Of a stretch of 64,000 bases of DNA, positions 33,345-42,006 are shown one piece after another; position 1 is the first letter of the stretch; each line of letters opens with the position of its first letter. Under the pieces are notes generated by a model. It worked only from the letters and a program-made list of their open reading frames with translations, was not told where the DNA came from and searched no databases. Made by a program: the position numbers and the translations under genes. The DNA is from Terriglobia bacterium (GTDB taxonomy: Bacteria; Acidobacteriota; Terriglobia; Bryobacterales; Bryobacteraceae), in contig JAJPJN010000097.1 in assembly GCA_021324185.1 (NCBI GenBank), forward strand, positions 53,564-117,563, given 5' to 3'.

Positions 33345-35291
33345 CTATCGCTGCCCGTTTCCCGTTACACTGACCCGATTCCCGGCGCTCACTTCATGGT
33401 TGTAATTCGGGTAAGGAGGCCTGTGCGGTTTTGGTGGCGGGTTCTTTTTCAACTCGTCTAGAGCAATCGCCACGGCGCGCTCGAGCTGCGGGTCATGACC
33501 CTCCGCACAAAGTTTCGGATCCATATCGACCTCGAAATCCGGCGGAACCCCGTGGTTCTCAACCTCCCACTGTCCCGAAGGGCTGAAGAATCCAAAGCTC
33601 GGCGCCGTGACCGTTCCACCATCCATCAGAACCGGATATTGTGAGATGCCGACCAGGCCGCCCCAGGTGCGTTTACCCACCAGCGGTCCAAGCTTCGCAT
33701 AACGGAAATACCACGGCATAGCGTCTCCGCCGGAGCCCGAAAATTCGTTGATCATCATCACCTTCGGACCCAAAATAGAAGCTTGCGGCGTGCGGTAAAT
33801 AGCGCCGTACCGCGGCGCCCAGTAGCTCAGTAGTTCGCGGCCCATCGCTTCGATGATGTAATCAGCCGCCTGCCCGCCGCTATTAAAGCGTTCGTCAATC
33901 ACCGCGCCATCTTTGTTAGTTTGCGCGAAATAGTAGCGCGTAAAGTTGGTTAGTCCGCCCGTGCCTGTATCTGGAAGATACACATACGCCAGCTTGCCGC
34001 CGCTAAGTTCATCCACTTTCTTCTGGTTGCTTTGAATCCATGCCAGCGTGCGCAACGCCGCCTCATTCGCAATCGGTGTAACAGTCACATCGTGTGAATT
34101 AGCGCCTGAAGCATCTGAGGCGACTCTTAAAACGACAGTGTGGCCCGCAGTACCTTCCAGGAACTCCTGAATATCGTCGGTTCCCTTAAGATCATGACCA
34201 TCCACCGCCAGAATGTAATCGCCCGAGGCAATCTTCAAACCCGGCTGGGCTAAAGGCGCGCGAAGTTGCGGATCCCATGCGCCGCCTGGGTAGATGCGCT
34301 TAATCCGGTAGCGATCGTTGCTGATTTCGTAATCAGCGCCAAGCAATCCGCCCGGGACGCGTGTCGGCGACGGCAACGTACCACCCCCGCCCCGCAAATG
34401 CCCCACCGTAAAGGCGCCAAGCATCTCCTGAAAAATGTAATTCAGGCCCGTGCGCGATTCGAGCGTATCCAAGTAAGGCTCAAATTGCTTCTCCGCCGCA
34501 ACTGTATCCAGGCCGTGGAAATGCGGATCATAGAAATAACTGCGCTCAATGCGCCACACTTCGTGATACATCTGCTTCCACTCGGCCTTCGGATCCACGC
34601 GCACCTCCATGCCCGCCAAATGCAGCAGGCCCTCGCCTGGCTTCACCGGCGCATTCGCCGGAACAATGGCCATCTGCGGCGCAGGTCGCTGTGCAGGCGC
34701 TGCCGCCCCCGGAACCGACGGAGCCGCCGCCATTTCGATCAACATCTTCTCGCCGTCTTCTGAAATATCGAAGGACGCGATATTATCCGCCAGCTTTTCA
34801 GCTTTCCGGCTCTTCGTGTCGAACTTAGTCAGAGTGCGGCCGCGCATCTGTTCCTGCGGCGCGCCGCCTTCCAGCACGTAAATCACACCAGCTTTGCCCG
34901 TCCGGAGATCTTCATAGTTACGCGCGGGCAGCGGCAGAGGCGCCACACGGTTCTGCAGGTTGTCTAAGTCGATGCGAACCGGCTTCGGCGGCGCTTTCGC
35001 CTCGCCTGCGCGGGCGGGCTTTTCAGCGGGCGCCGCATTGGCCGGTTTTTCTTCATCGCTTTCAGGCGCCAGCGGCGAGGATCCCTCGCTGCTCAGAACC
35101 ATTGCATACACCGTGCGCGTCACTTCGTGCTCATCGCTGCTCATGTCCAGGTGCGATGTTGTCGGACCGTAATTCGTGCTCGCAGTGAAATAGAGAAACT
35201 GGCCGTCTTTATCGAACGCCGGATAGCGTACATCGCTCATCCCGTCCGTCACCTGCGTCGTTTGCGCCGTGTCAATGGAATACAGGAACAA
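33345..35291 (-). pseudogene. Tricorn protease homologue, C-terminal part downstream of an in-frame amber codon
   Basis: The frame continues from the upstream half after one TAG (35351-35349) and reads SPDSKWLAYTR..., so this is the rest of one tricorn gene. The part has the end of the first propeller, a PDZ-like domain (GLKIASGDYILAVDGHDL) and the S41-type protease core with GGQAADYII and NEFSGSGGDAMPWYF, whose Ser is in the nucleophile position. Coordinates here begin at a TTG (35291), the first usable restart, but a restart would omit 19 codons and all N-terminal propeller. In tricorn, peptides pass through propellers to the protease core. An intact gene would encode 1114 residues including the amber position. 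Confidence 0.8.
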
Positions 35292-35348
35292 CGCATGCAG
35301 GCGATTCGGAAGCGAACGCGTATAAGCAAGCCACTTGGAATCCGGTGA

Positions 35349-36689
35349 CTAGGTCGTATCGGATGACGACTCCCAGTTGTAATCGGCGTCCACTTTCGTC
35401 AGCTTGCCCGATTCGATATCCAGGTACAAAATGTCGAGCTTGTTATCCGTAAACGACAGCCGCTTGCTATCGGGCGACCAGCGCGGATTAAAGTAATAAG
35501 TCGGTGAGTCGAGAAGCGGGATCTTTTTCACCGCTCCCTCCGCGTTCTGTTGCGCGATGTGCAGCGCGTATAGGCCTGATTCGTCCGAAAAGTACGCGAT
35601 GTGTTCGCCGTCGGGAGCCCAGGCCGGCTGCCGGTCCATCACGGCAGGCGAATTGCTGATATTGCGATAATCGCCTTTCGCTGCCGGAACTGTCAGAACC
35701 TCGCCATGTGCCTCAAAGACGGCCCGCATGCCGGTGGGAGAAATGCGCGAGTAGCGGATTTCGCGGCTCACATCTTCCAAATGTGGCCTGACCTCGGCAA
35801 AATCGCCCGCAATCTCAATCGGAATCTTCTTGCTCTTGTTCGTCTTCGTATCGAAGATGTACAATTCGCCGAACTGATCGTAGACAATCCCGCCCGGCCC
35901 CGAGCTAATTGACCGCAGATCGTAGCCGTTATTCTTCAAAACTTCCGTCACCGCATTCGATGCTGGATCATACCGGAACAGAGTGACCGGGCCGCTGCGA
36001 TCGGAAAGGAAATAGATTTTGTCGCCCACCCAAACAGGATCGAAATCGCTTGAGCCGTTGCGCGGAATCTTAGTTGTATTCAGGCCGGGAAATTCGCTGA
36101 TCCAGATCGCCGTCGCCAGGCCCCCGCGATACCGCCGCCACGAAACAAAGCTCGCGCCCTGAAACGAGAACGCGCCGCCGGTTGGCGTGTACGCAAACCG
36201 CTTCCCGTCGGGCGACCAGTTGCCCGAGTAAGCCATCGGCAGCGGTAGCGCTTTGGGCAACCCGCCTTCTACCGAAACCGTAAAAAGCTGCGTGTAGCGG
36301 GGCGAATTGGCTTCGCGCCCGGACCGGAAAATCACATTCTTTCCATCCGGCGTCCAGCCCACCGCGGTATCTGCCCCCGGATGATATGTCAGCCGCTTGG
36401 GCACGCCGCCGCTTGCCGGCATGACGAAAACGTCCGTGTTCCCGTCATACTCACCCGTAAAGGCGATCTGCGTGCCATCAGGCGAAAAGACCGGATGGGT
36501 TTCGATTCCAATACCAGTCGTGAGCCGGGTCGCATTGCCGCCGGAGCGGCTTACCGACCACAGGTCACCCGCAAAGCTGAACACAACCTCATTTGCATTC
36601 ATTGCCGGTCGTTGCAGCAGATAATGAGCCACCGGCTCTGCAAATGCCGGAACGCCAGTTGCCAGAAGGAAAAGCAAAGTCCATTTCAT
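35349..36689 (-). pseudogene. Tricorn protease homologue, N-terminal part ending at an in-frame amber codon
   Basis: This half encodes 446 residues: a signal peptide (1-17, ending AFAEP) and WD-like PD40 propeller repeats such as VFSPDGTQIAFTGEYDGN, VGWTPDGKNVIFRSG, WSPDGKRFAYTPTGG, WAPDGEHIAYFSDESG and WSPDSKRLSFTDNKL. It stops at TAG within SSDTT-*-SPDSKWLAYT. The PD40 repeat pattern calls for W-S-P-D-x-K, so the TAG replaces an expected TGG Trp codon by a single G-to-A change. There is no frameshift. The truncated product would lack PDZ and protease domains. It diverges from the S10 carboxypeptidase gene. Confidence 0.85.
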
Positions 36690-36828
36690 ATTCGTGCTCG
36701 GATCAATAAGATGCTATCGAAAAAGCATCCATCCAGGCGCCACGGCGGGCATTCTTCCGTGCGCGCGCCGACCTCGTCCCGCACGAGCCGGTGTTCACCC
36801 GTCATACGATAGCCATAAGGTATTCATA

Positions 36829-38430
36829 GTGAACATCGCCAGACTTCCCATCGCGCTCCTCGCAGCGGCCGCCCTCCTCGCACAAGCGCAGGAGCAACAG
36901 CGCCCGCGCCAACTCGGCGAGTCGCCAGGCCAAAATCCCGCTCAGCAACAAAACACGCCTGCTGGCGTCGAGCCACCCCAGAACACCGGCAGCGAAGCGA
37001 AAAACGCCGCCCAGCATGAGCCGCCCGAAGAGAAGCCGGTGATCACCCACCACAAAATCACCGTAAACGGCAGAACGCTCGCCTATACCGCAACCACCGG
37101 CCGCATGCCCATTAAAAACGAGCAACAACATACGGAAGCCGAAATGTTTTATGTCGCCTACACGCTGGATAACGCCGGCGGCAGCAAGCGCCCGCTAACG
37201 TTTGCTTTCAACGGCGGCCCGGGCTCGGCCACGATTTGGCTGCACATGGGATGTTTTGGCCCCAAGCGAGTAAAGATGCTGCCCAACGGTTTCATGCCCT
37301 CACCGCCCTTTGCTCTCGAAGACAATCCCAATACGCTCCTGGACCGCAGCGACCTCGTTTTTGTCGACGCCATCGGAACCGGATATAGCCGCGCTCTCAC
37401 GTCCGAGCTCGGACGCAAATTTTGGAGCCTCAGCGGCGATATCGCAGCGTTTGGCGAGTTCATCCGCCTCTACCTGCAGAAAAACTCGCGTTGGACTTCG
37501 CCCATCTATCTCGCCGGTGAAAGCTATGGAACCACGCGAGCAGCCGGACTCTCCGGCTATCTGGTCGATCACGGCATCGCCCTCAACGGCATCACTCTGA
37601 TCTCGACAATTCTCCAGTTTGAAACCGCTAGCTTCGTAACCGGTAACGATCTGCCCTACATCCTCTATCTCCCCACCTATGCGCTGACCGCGGCATATCA
37701 TCACAAACTCGCGCCGGACATAGAAAAAGATCTTGAAGCCCTGCGCAAGGAAGTGGAGCAGTGGGCCTCCAACGAATACACGCTCGCTTTGCAAAAAGGC
37801 GATTCCATCTCCGCGCAAGAGCGGCAATCGGTCATTGACCATTTGGCGCGCTATACAGGCCTGCCCAAACCCTATATCGATAAATGCAACCTGCGTGTCG
37901 ATCTGTCCCGCTTCGATACCGAACTTCTGCGCGACGAAGGCAAAATGGTGGGCCGACTCGACGGCCGCTTCACCGGCCCGGCTGCTTCGCTCACCGAGCA
38001 GGCTCCCGATTTCGATCCCAGTGAAGCCGCCATCCGCCCGCCCTATACTTCCGTCTTTGGCGATTACGTCAAACAGGAGCTCGGCTACACAACGGATCTG
38101 ACCTATTTTGTCCTCGGCGGCGGAATCGGGCGCTGGGATTTCGAGACCAGCGGATGGTCCGGATTCGCCGACACCAGCCAGGCCCTGCGCCACGCCTTCG
38201 CCAAGAACCCCTTCATGCACGTGTTCGTCGCCGAAGGTTTATACGATGCAGCCACGCCCTACTTCGCCGTCGATTACACGCTCGACCACATGGGCCTGAC
38301 ATCCGCCGCGCACAAGAATATCGCGCGCGATCAGTTCAATGCCGGTCACATGGTCTACATCGACGAAAAGTCCATGGAGAAGCTCAAGCGCGACGTAGAT
38401 CGGCTCTATGAGATCGGCGAAGGTAAGTAA
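36829..38430 (+). CDS. Exported serine carboxypeptidase (S10 family)
   Basis: This 534-residue alpha/beta-hydrolase removes C-terminal amino acids. The S10 signatures are NGGPGSATIWLHMGCFGPK (about 128-146) and GESYGTTR with nucleophile Ser232; near the C-terminus are EGLYDAATPYFAVDYTLDHMGL with the catalytic Asp and FNAGHMVYID with the catalytic His. Residues 1-21 are a signal peptide, followed by a Gln/Pro/Glu-rich linker. I chose GTG 36829, preceded by AAGG eight bases upstream, because the signal peptide starts there; a start at 36694 would add 45 untypical residues. It is directly followed by an amidohydrolase gene, and diverges from the tricorn gene, so the locus looks peptidolytic. Confidence 0.9.
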   Translation: MNIARLPIALLAAAALLAQAQEQQRPRQLGESPGQNPAQQQNTPAGVEPPQNTGSEAKNAAQHEPPEEKPVITHHKITVNGRTLAYTATTGRMPIKNEQQHTEAEMFYVAYTLDNAGGSKRPLTFAFNGGPGSATIWLHMGCFGPKRVKMLPNGFMPSPPFALEDNPNTLLDRSDLVFVDAIGTGYSRALTSELGRKFWSLSGDIAAFGEFIRLYLQKNSRWTSPIYLAGESYGTTRAAGLSGYLVDHGIALNGITLISTILQFETASFVTGNDLPYILYLPTYALTAAYHHKLAPDIEKDLEALRKEVEQWASNEYTLALQKGDSISAQERQSVIDHLARYTGLPKPYIDKCNLRVDLSRFDTELLRDEGKMVGRLDGRFTGPAASLTEQAPDFDPSEAAIRPPYTSVFGDYVKQELGYTTDLTYFVLGGGIGRWDFETSGWSGFADTSQALRHAFAKNPFMHVFVAEGLYDAATPYFAVDYTLDHMGLTSAAHKNIARDQFNAGHMVYIDEKSMEKLKRDVDRLYEIGEGK

Positions 38431-39840
38431 GTGCTTTCCAGGCTATTCGCGGCGGCCTGCTTCCTTTCTATGAGCGCGCTTGCGCAAGAACTCGACACCG
38501 TCATCTCGCGCGGGTTTGTCGTTGATCCCGAGACAAAACTCCAGGCCGTGCGCGACGTCGGTATCCGCGACGGCAGGATCGCCGCTGTTTCCGAGTCGCC
38601 CCTGCACGGCCGCGAAACAATCGACGCCCGCGGCCTTGTCGTGACTGCCGGTTTCATCGACCTGCATCAACACGGCCAGACTCCGGAGAACTACGCCTTC
38701 AAAGCCCGCGATGGCGTCACGACGGCTCTGGAACTGGAGGTCGGCGTTCGATCTGTCGCTGCCTGGTACGCGGAACGCGCCGGCAAAGCGCTCATTAATT
38801 TCGGCGCCAGCGCCGGTCACATTCCGGCCCGCATGGCCGTCTTCAACGATTCCGGCGGCTTGCTTCCAAAGGACCGCGCAATTCTGCCCCAAGCCACATC
38901 GCAACAGCTTTCTGGCATCCTCGCCATCCTCAGCCGCGGCCTGAATGAAGGAGCGCTCGGCGTGGGCATGGGAATTGCCTATACCCCAGGCGCCACGCGC
39001 GAAGAGATCTTCCGCATCTTCCAACTCGCCGCCGCGCGCCGTCGAACTGTCTTTGTCCATCTACGCAGTTCCGGGCCCGTAGAACCCGGCGGCCTGGATG
39101 CGCTGCAGGAAGTCTTGTCGGACGCGGCTGCAACGGGCGCGCGCCTGCATGTTGTCCATATCACCAGCAGCGAATTGCGCGAAACACCTCTGGCCCTCGA
39201 AATGATTCATTCCGCCGCCCGCCAGAACGTAAAGGTAAGCACCGAAGCCTATCCGTATACGGCCGGCATGACGGATATCAGCTCGGCGATTTTTTCCGAA
39301 GGCTGGCAGCAGCGCAACGGCGGTATCACGTTTAAAGACCTGCAATGGGCGCAAACCGGCGAGCGTCTGACCGAAGAATCATTCGCCCGCTATCGCCAGC
39401 AGGGCGGCATGGTCGCGATCCACAGCATTCCGGAAGATGTCGTGAGGGCTGCGGTTACCGCCCCGGACGTTATGATCGCGAGCGACGGCATTCTGGAGAA
39501 CGGCAAAGGCCACCCCCGAGCCGCAGGCACTTATGCGCGCGTTCTTGGCCGCTACGTTCGTCAGCAGCATCTGCTTTCGCTAATGGATGCGCTGGCCAAA
39601 ATGAGTCTCCTGCCTGCGAATCTGCTCGGCTTTTCCAACAAAGGACGTTTGCAGCCCGGCGCAGATGCCGACATCACGATATTCGATCCCGAAAAAGTCA
39701 TCGATCGCGCCACCTTCGAAAACCCCGCACAATATTCCGAAGGTATTCCCTACGTGATGGTCGGCGGCACCTGGATCGTAAAGAACAGTGAGATTCAGCC
39801 CGGCCTGTTCCCCGGCAAAGCTGTGCGATACGCCAATTAG
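38431..39840 (+). CDS. Exported N-acyl-D-amino-acid deacylase/D-aminoacylase-type amidohydrolase
   Basis: The 469-residue metal-dependent hydrolase has a signal peptide (1-18, ending ALAQE), an N-terminal beta strip (VISRGFVVDPETKLQAVRDVGI), and the first metal ligands HQH in GFIDLHQHGQ. It carries later ligand segments HVVHITSSEL and TEAYPYTAGM, and a C-terminal ASDGILENGKGHPRAAGTYARVLGRYVR typical of D-aminoacylases. It ends with GRLQPGADADITIFDPEKV. It starts at GTG 38431 immediately after the carboxypeptidase stop, so the pair is an operon. The substrate may be N-acyl-D-amino acids or dipeptides from wall or protein breakdown; this is inference from family. Confidence 0.88.
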   Translation: MLSRLFAAACFLSMSALAQELDTVISRGFVVDPETKLQAVRDVGIRDGRIAAVSESPLHGRETIDARGLVVTAGFIDLHQHGQTPENYAFKARDGVTTALELEVGVRSVAAWYAERAGKALINFGASAGHIPARMAVFNDSGGLLPKDRAILPQATSQQLSGILAILSRGLNEGALGVGMGIAYTPGATREEIFRIFQLAAARRRTVFVHLRSSGPVEPGGLDALQEVLSDAAATGARLHVVHITSSELRETPLALEMIHSAARQNVKVSTEAYPYTAGMTDISSAIFSEGWQQRNGGITFKDLQWAQTGERLTEESFARYRQQGGMVAIHSIPEDVVRAAVTAPDVMIASDGILENGKGHPRAAGTYARVLGRYVRQQHLLSLMDALAKMSLLPANLLGFSNKGRLQPGADADITIFDPEKVIDRATFENPAQYSEGIPYVMVGGTWIVKNSEIQPGLFPGKAVRYAN

Positions 39841-40496
39841 TCGCATGCGATCAAAATGGATGTTTCCGCGCGATCACCACATCTTCGGCTTACCGGCCTT
39901 GGCTGGAAGCGGTTGAAGAAGGCTGCTGCGCTATCCAGTTCACCCACGTGACCATATCGCGAACGGTGCGCAAGGGGGCCCGCCCACTGGCGGAGGATCT
40001 CCTCCGATGGAAGTGTCAGGTTCAGTGTTCGCACGGTCACAATCGCATCGTCGTCAACATCAGGGCCGCCCGGACCAGGGTGCCCGGCGCAGCTGGGTGC
40101 CTGCGCTATCGATACGCCTTTCGACGCAACTCCGGCTAAATTCAGCTCACGCTCAACAACGGCGGTCAGCGCACGAATGTCATCGATTGCCATCACTCTT
40201 GCCTGCTCACGCGGAACTGCACGCAAAGAGTCGATGGCTAGGGTGGGAATAATGCAAGTGTAGGCCAGCCTCGAAACAGGCAACCATCGAAGGTTTCCCT
40301 TGAAGCTCTTCAAAAGACCGATAAAAGGCCTAAATGCCTCGCCGTCCTCAAAGCAGATGCTTAGCGGCAACTCGCCCGGCACTGAGTTGTCAACCACGGC
40401 CTTTATGGGCGCGAGTCTGCTGAGCACCTCAATCAGCGCTCGACTTTCAGGCAGTAACGACGCTTGCTGTGAAATATTCATCTGAGACCTCGCCAT
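39837..40496 (-). CDS. Hypothetical protein of unknown family
   Basis: The 219-residue product has no signal peptide or membrane segment. An alpha/beta-like first part (SRALIEVLSRLAPIKAVVDN, LRWLPVSRLAYTCIIPTLAID, RVMAIDDIRALTAVVEREL) is followed by a Gly/Pro-rich stretch (SCAGHPGPGGPDVDDD) and a second part (PSEEILRQWAGPLAH, LDSAAAFFNRFQPRP). Codon use is less G/C-biased at third positions than in the neighbours, hinting at a different history. It ends overlapping the amidohydrolase stop by four bases on the opposite strand. I do not recognise it; the regular amino-acid composition argues for a real gene. Confidence 0.5.
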   Translation of the reverse strand: MARSQMNISQQASLLPESRALIEVLSRLAPIKAVVDNSVPGELPLSICFEDGEAFRPFIGLLKSFKGNLRWLPVSRLAYTCIIPTLAIDSLRAVPREQARVMAIDDIRALTAVVERELNLAGVASKGVSIAQAPSCAGHPGPGGPDVDDDAIVTVRTLNLTLPSEEILRQWAGPLAHRSRYGHVGELDSAAAFFNRFQPRPVSRRCGDRAETSILIACD

Positions 40497-40630
40497 TATA
40501 GTGGCAATTGATAATATCCGTCCTCAGCGATATCCCGGTCACAGCCTCTTTCTCCTTTCTTATGACGTACTTACCTCCGAACCCTTGCAACCCCATGAGA
40601 GACTGATAGTAGCAATAGATTTCCCGGAAC

Positions 40631-40673
40631 ACGCCGGTAGAGGCCGCTTACCCTCTCCGGCGTTTTTCTTTTT
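40631..40673 (+). terminator. Strong intrinsic terminator-like hairpin in the leader of the following gene
   Basis: ACGCCGG (40631-40637) pairs with CCGGCGT (40657-40663). The stem continues with five further pairs past one bulged T, and the loop is about eight bases. TTTTTCTTTTT follows at once (40663-40673). It sits 31 bases before the ATG at 40705, with no plus-strand gene closer than 39840 upstream, so it should act on a leader RNA or end a small RNA. The region 40497-40630 before it holds no convincing reading frame. Confidence 0.7.
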
Positions 40674-40704
40674 CCAACACCAGAAAGAAAGGAATTTTTC
40701 AAAA

Positions 40705-41319
40705 ATGGCGACAGCCGCACAAGTCAAAGCAAACCGCGAGAACGCAAGGAAGTCATCCGGACCCAGCAGCGAGGCCGGCAAAGAAGCTTCCAGCATGAAC
40801 AATTTCCGTCACGGCCTCACCGCGCATGCATTCTTTTTCCTGGAATGGGAAAATCCGGAAATTTTCGATGTCCTGCTGGAGACATTCAAAAAGGAGTACC
40901 AGCCCAGATCCATCACCGAACTCCTGCTGGTCGAGAAGATGGTTCAGCATCATTGGCTGGGCCAGCGCGCTTCGCAACTGCAAACCATGGAGATGCTCGA
41001 AGAGGATTACGGTCAGCATAGCCAGAAGCGCATCGCCAACTTCGCGCGCTACCAGGCGCTGCATGAGCGGCTCTTCAAAGGCGCCCTGCAGGACCTGCTA
41101 AAGCTAAGAGCCGAAAGGCTCAAAGAGCAAATTGGGTTTGAATCGCAAAAACGCGCTGCAGCGGAAGAGACACGCCGCGCCGAACTTCAGCCGTACAAGC
41201 TGACCAGCGCGAAAACGCGTGCCGAGCGTGCGCAATCGCACACACCCACCCCGGCAACGAAGCCCGCATCACAACCGGAGCGCTTGGAAACACCGCAAAA
41301 CGTCCCCATCGCCGCCTAA
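40705..41319 (+). CDS. Conserved hypothetical protein with ANRENARKSSGP-type N-terminus
   Basis: This 204-residue protein opens with QVKANRENARKSSGP, SSEAGKEASSMNNFRHGLTA, a motif block (NRxNAxKSTGPxTxxGKxxSxxNxxxHGL) that I know as the start of a multi-copy family of unknown function in Acidobacteriota and Planctomycetes. A helical, charged middle follows (ITELLLVEKMVQHHWLGQRASQL), then a Lys/Arg/Glu-rich helix and a low-complexity Thr/Pro tail. I chose the ATG at 40705 for the family block; a longer frame from 40501 crosses the terminator hairpin and is not credible. A basic N-terminus suggests nucleic-acid binding, unproved. Confidence 0.75.
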   Translation: MATAAQVKANRENARKSSGPSSEAGKEASSMNNFRHGLTAHAFFFLEWENPEIFDVLLETFKKEYQPRSITELLLVEKMVQHHWLGQRASQLQTMEMLEEDYGQHSQKRIANFARYQALHERLFKGALQDLLKLRAERLKEQIGFESQKRAAAEETRRAELQPYKLTSAKTRAERAQSHTPTPATKPASQPERLETPQNVPIAA

Positions 41320-41370
41320 AATCGCGCCGAAATCAAGTCTCGTTGTGACACACACACCCGTGCTGCGCCC

Positions 41371-41418
41371 GAAAGCTGGCCGCTGAAAGCTGACCGCTGA
41401 TAGCTGATAGCTGCTTGC
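41371..41418. repeat. Degenerate heptad intergenic repeat
   Basis: The stretch consists of imperfect units of the form GCTGAAA, GCTGACC, GCTGATA, GCTGATA in register, about seven bases each. Its complementary strand would read as SYQLSAVSFQ, a pseudo-peptide seen in several bacterial groups where such heptads lie between genes. It lies between the ANRENARKSSGP gene and the thioredoxin-like gene. Confidence 0.6.
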
Positions 41419-41436
41419 TATCTTGAGACCAAACCT

Positions 41437-42006
41437 ATGGCTCGTACAGAATCCACCATGTTGCCGCTTGGAACGGCCGCGCCGGATTTTCATCTGCCGG
41501 ATGTTGTTTCAGGCCGTACAATCAGTCTTGCTGATTTCCAGGGTAAAGACGCTTTGCTCGTCATGTTCATCTGCCGGCACTGCCCGTTCGTCAAGCACGT
41601 GCAAAATGAACTGGCGCGCATCGGCAAAGACTATGCTCAGCAATCCGCCGGGATCGTTGCTATTTCCTCCAATGACGCGCAGGCCTTTCCGCAGGACGCG
41701 CCTGACAGCTTGCGCGAGATGGCAATCGAGCTGGGTTTCACGTTTCCTTATTGTTTCGATGAGACCCAGGACGTTGCGCGCGCATACAACGCCGCCTGCA
41801 CGCCTGATTTTTATCTGTTCGATAGAGACCGCCGCCTCGTTTATCGTGGTCAATTGGACGACAGCCGCCCAGGGAATAACATCCCGGTCACCGGCAAAGA
41901 TCTACGCAACGCTCTCGACGCGGTGCTTCAGGGGCGGCCGGTTTCCGAACAGCAAAAGCCCAGCATTGGTTGCAATATCAAATGGCGGAATAGCTCAGCC
42001 AGTTAG
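41437..42006 (+). CDS. Thioredoxin-fold peroxiredoxin-like protein (AhpC/TSA-Redoxin family)
   Basis: This 189-residue cytoplasmic protein has the peroxiredoxin opening APDFHLPDVVSGRTISLADF, and a redox motif C46-RH-C49 (FICRHCPFVKHV) with the resolving Cys close by, unlike typical 2-Cys peroxiredoxins. The conserved CTPDFYLFD segment with cis-Pro follows. Its family has the pattern CNHCPxV and is widespread, annotated thioredoxin family protein. The ATG at 41437 is used; an internal Met is seven codons on. It converges on the TonB-C/MPN-like gene with a four-base overlap. A thiol-oxidoreductase or peroxidase role is inferred. Confidence 0.88.
   Translation: MARTESTMLPLGTAAPDFHLPDVVSGRTISLADFQGKDALLVMFICRHCPFVKHVQNELARIGKDYAQQSAGIVAISSNDAQAFPQDAPDSLREMAIELGFTFPYCFDETQDVARAYNAACTPDFYLFDRDRRLVYRGQLDDSRPGNNIPVTGKDLRNALDAVLQGRPVSEQQKPSIGCNIKWRNSSAS

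Noticed and set aside
35349..35351. Amber codon in the tricorn gene as pyrrolysine or general stop recoding
   Set aside because: Several intact neighbouring genes end in TAG and no pyrrolysine gene is in the window; a point mutation or error is simpler.
37300..38220. Minus-strand frame of 306 residues opposite the S10 carboxypeptidase
   Set aside because: Antisense shadow of a gene with complete S10 motifs.
40501..40704. N-terminal extension of the ANRENARKSSGP protein
   Set aside because: The extra frame runs through the terminator stem and T tract, and the family block starts at ATG 40705.
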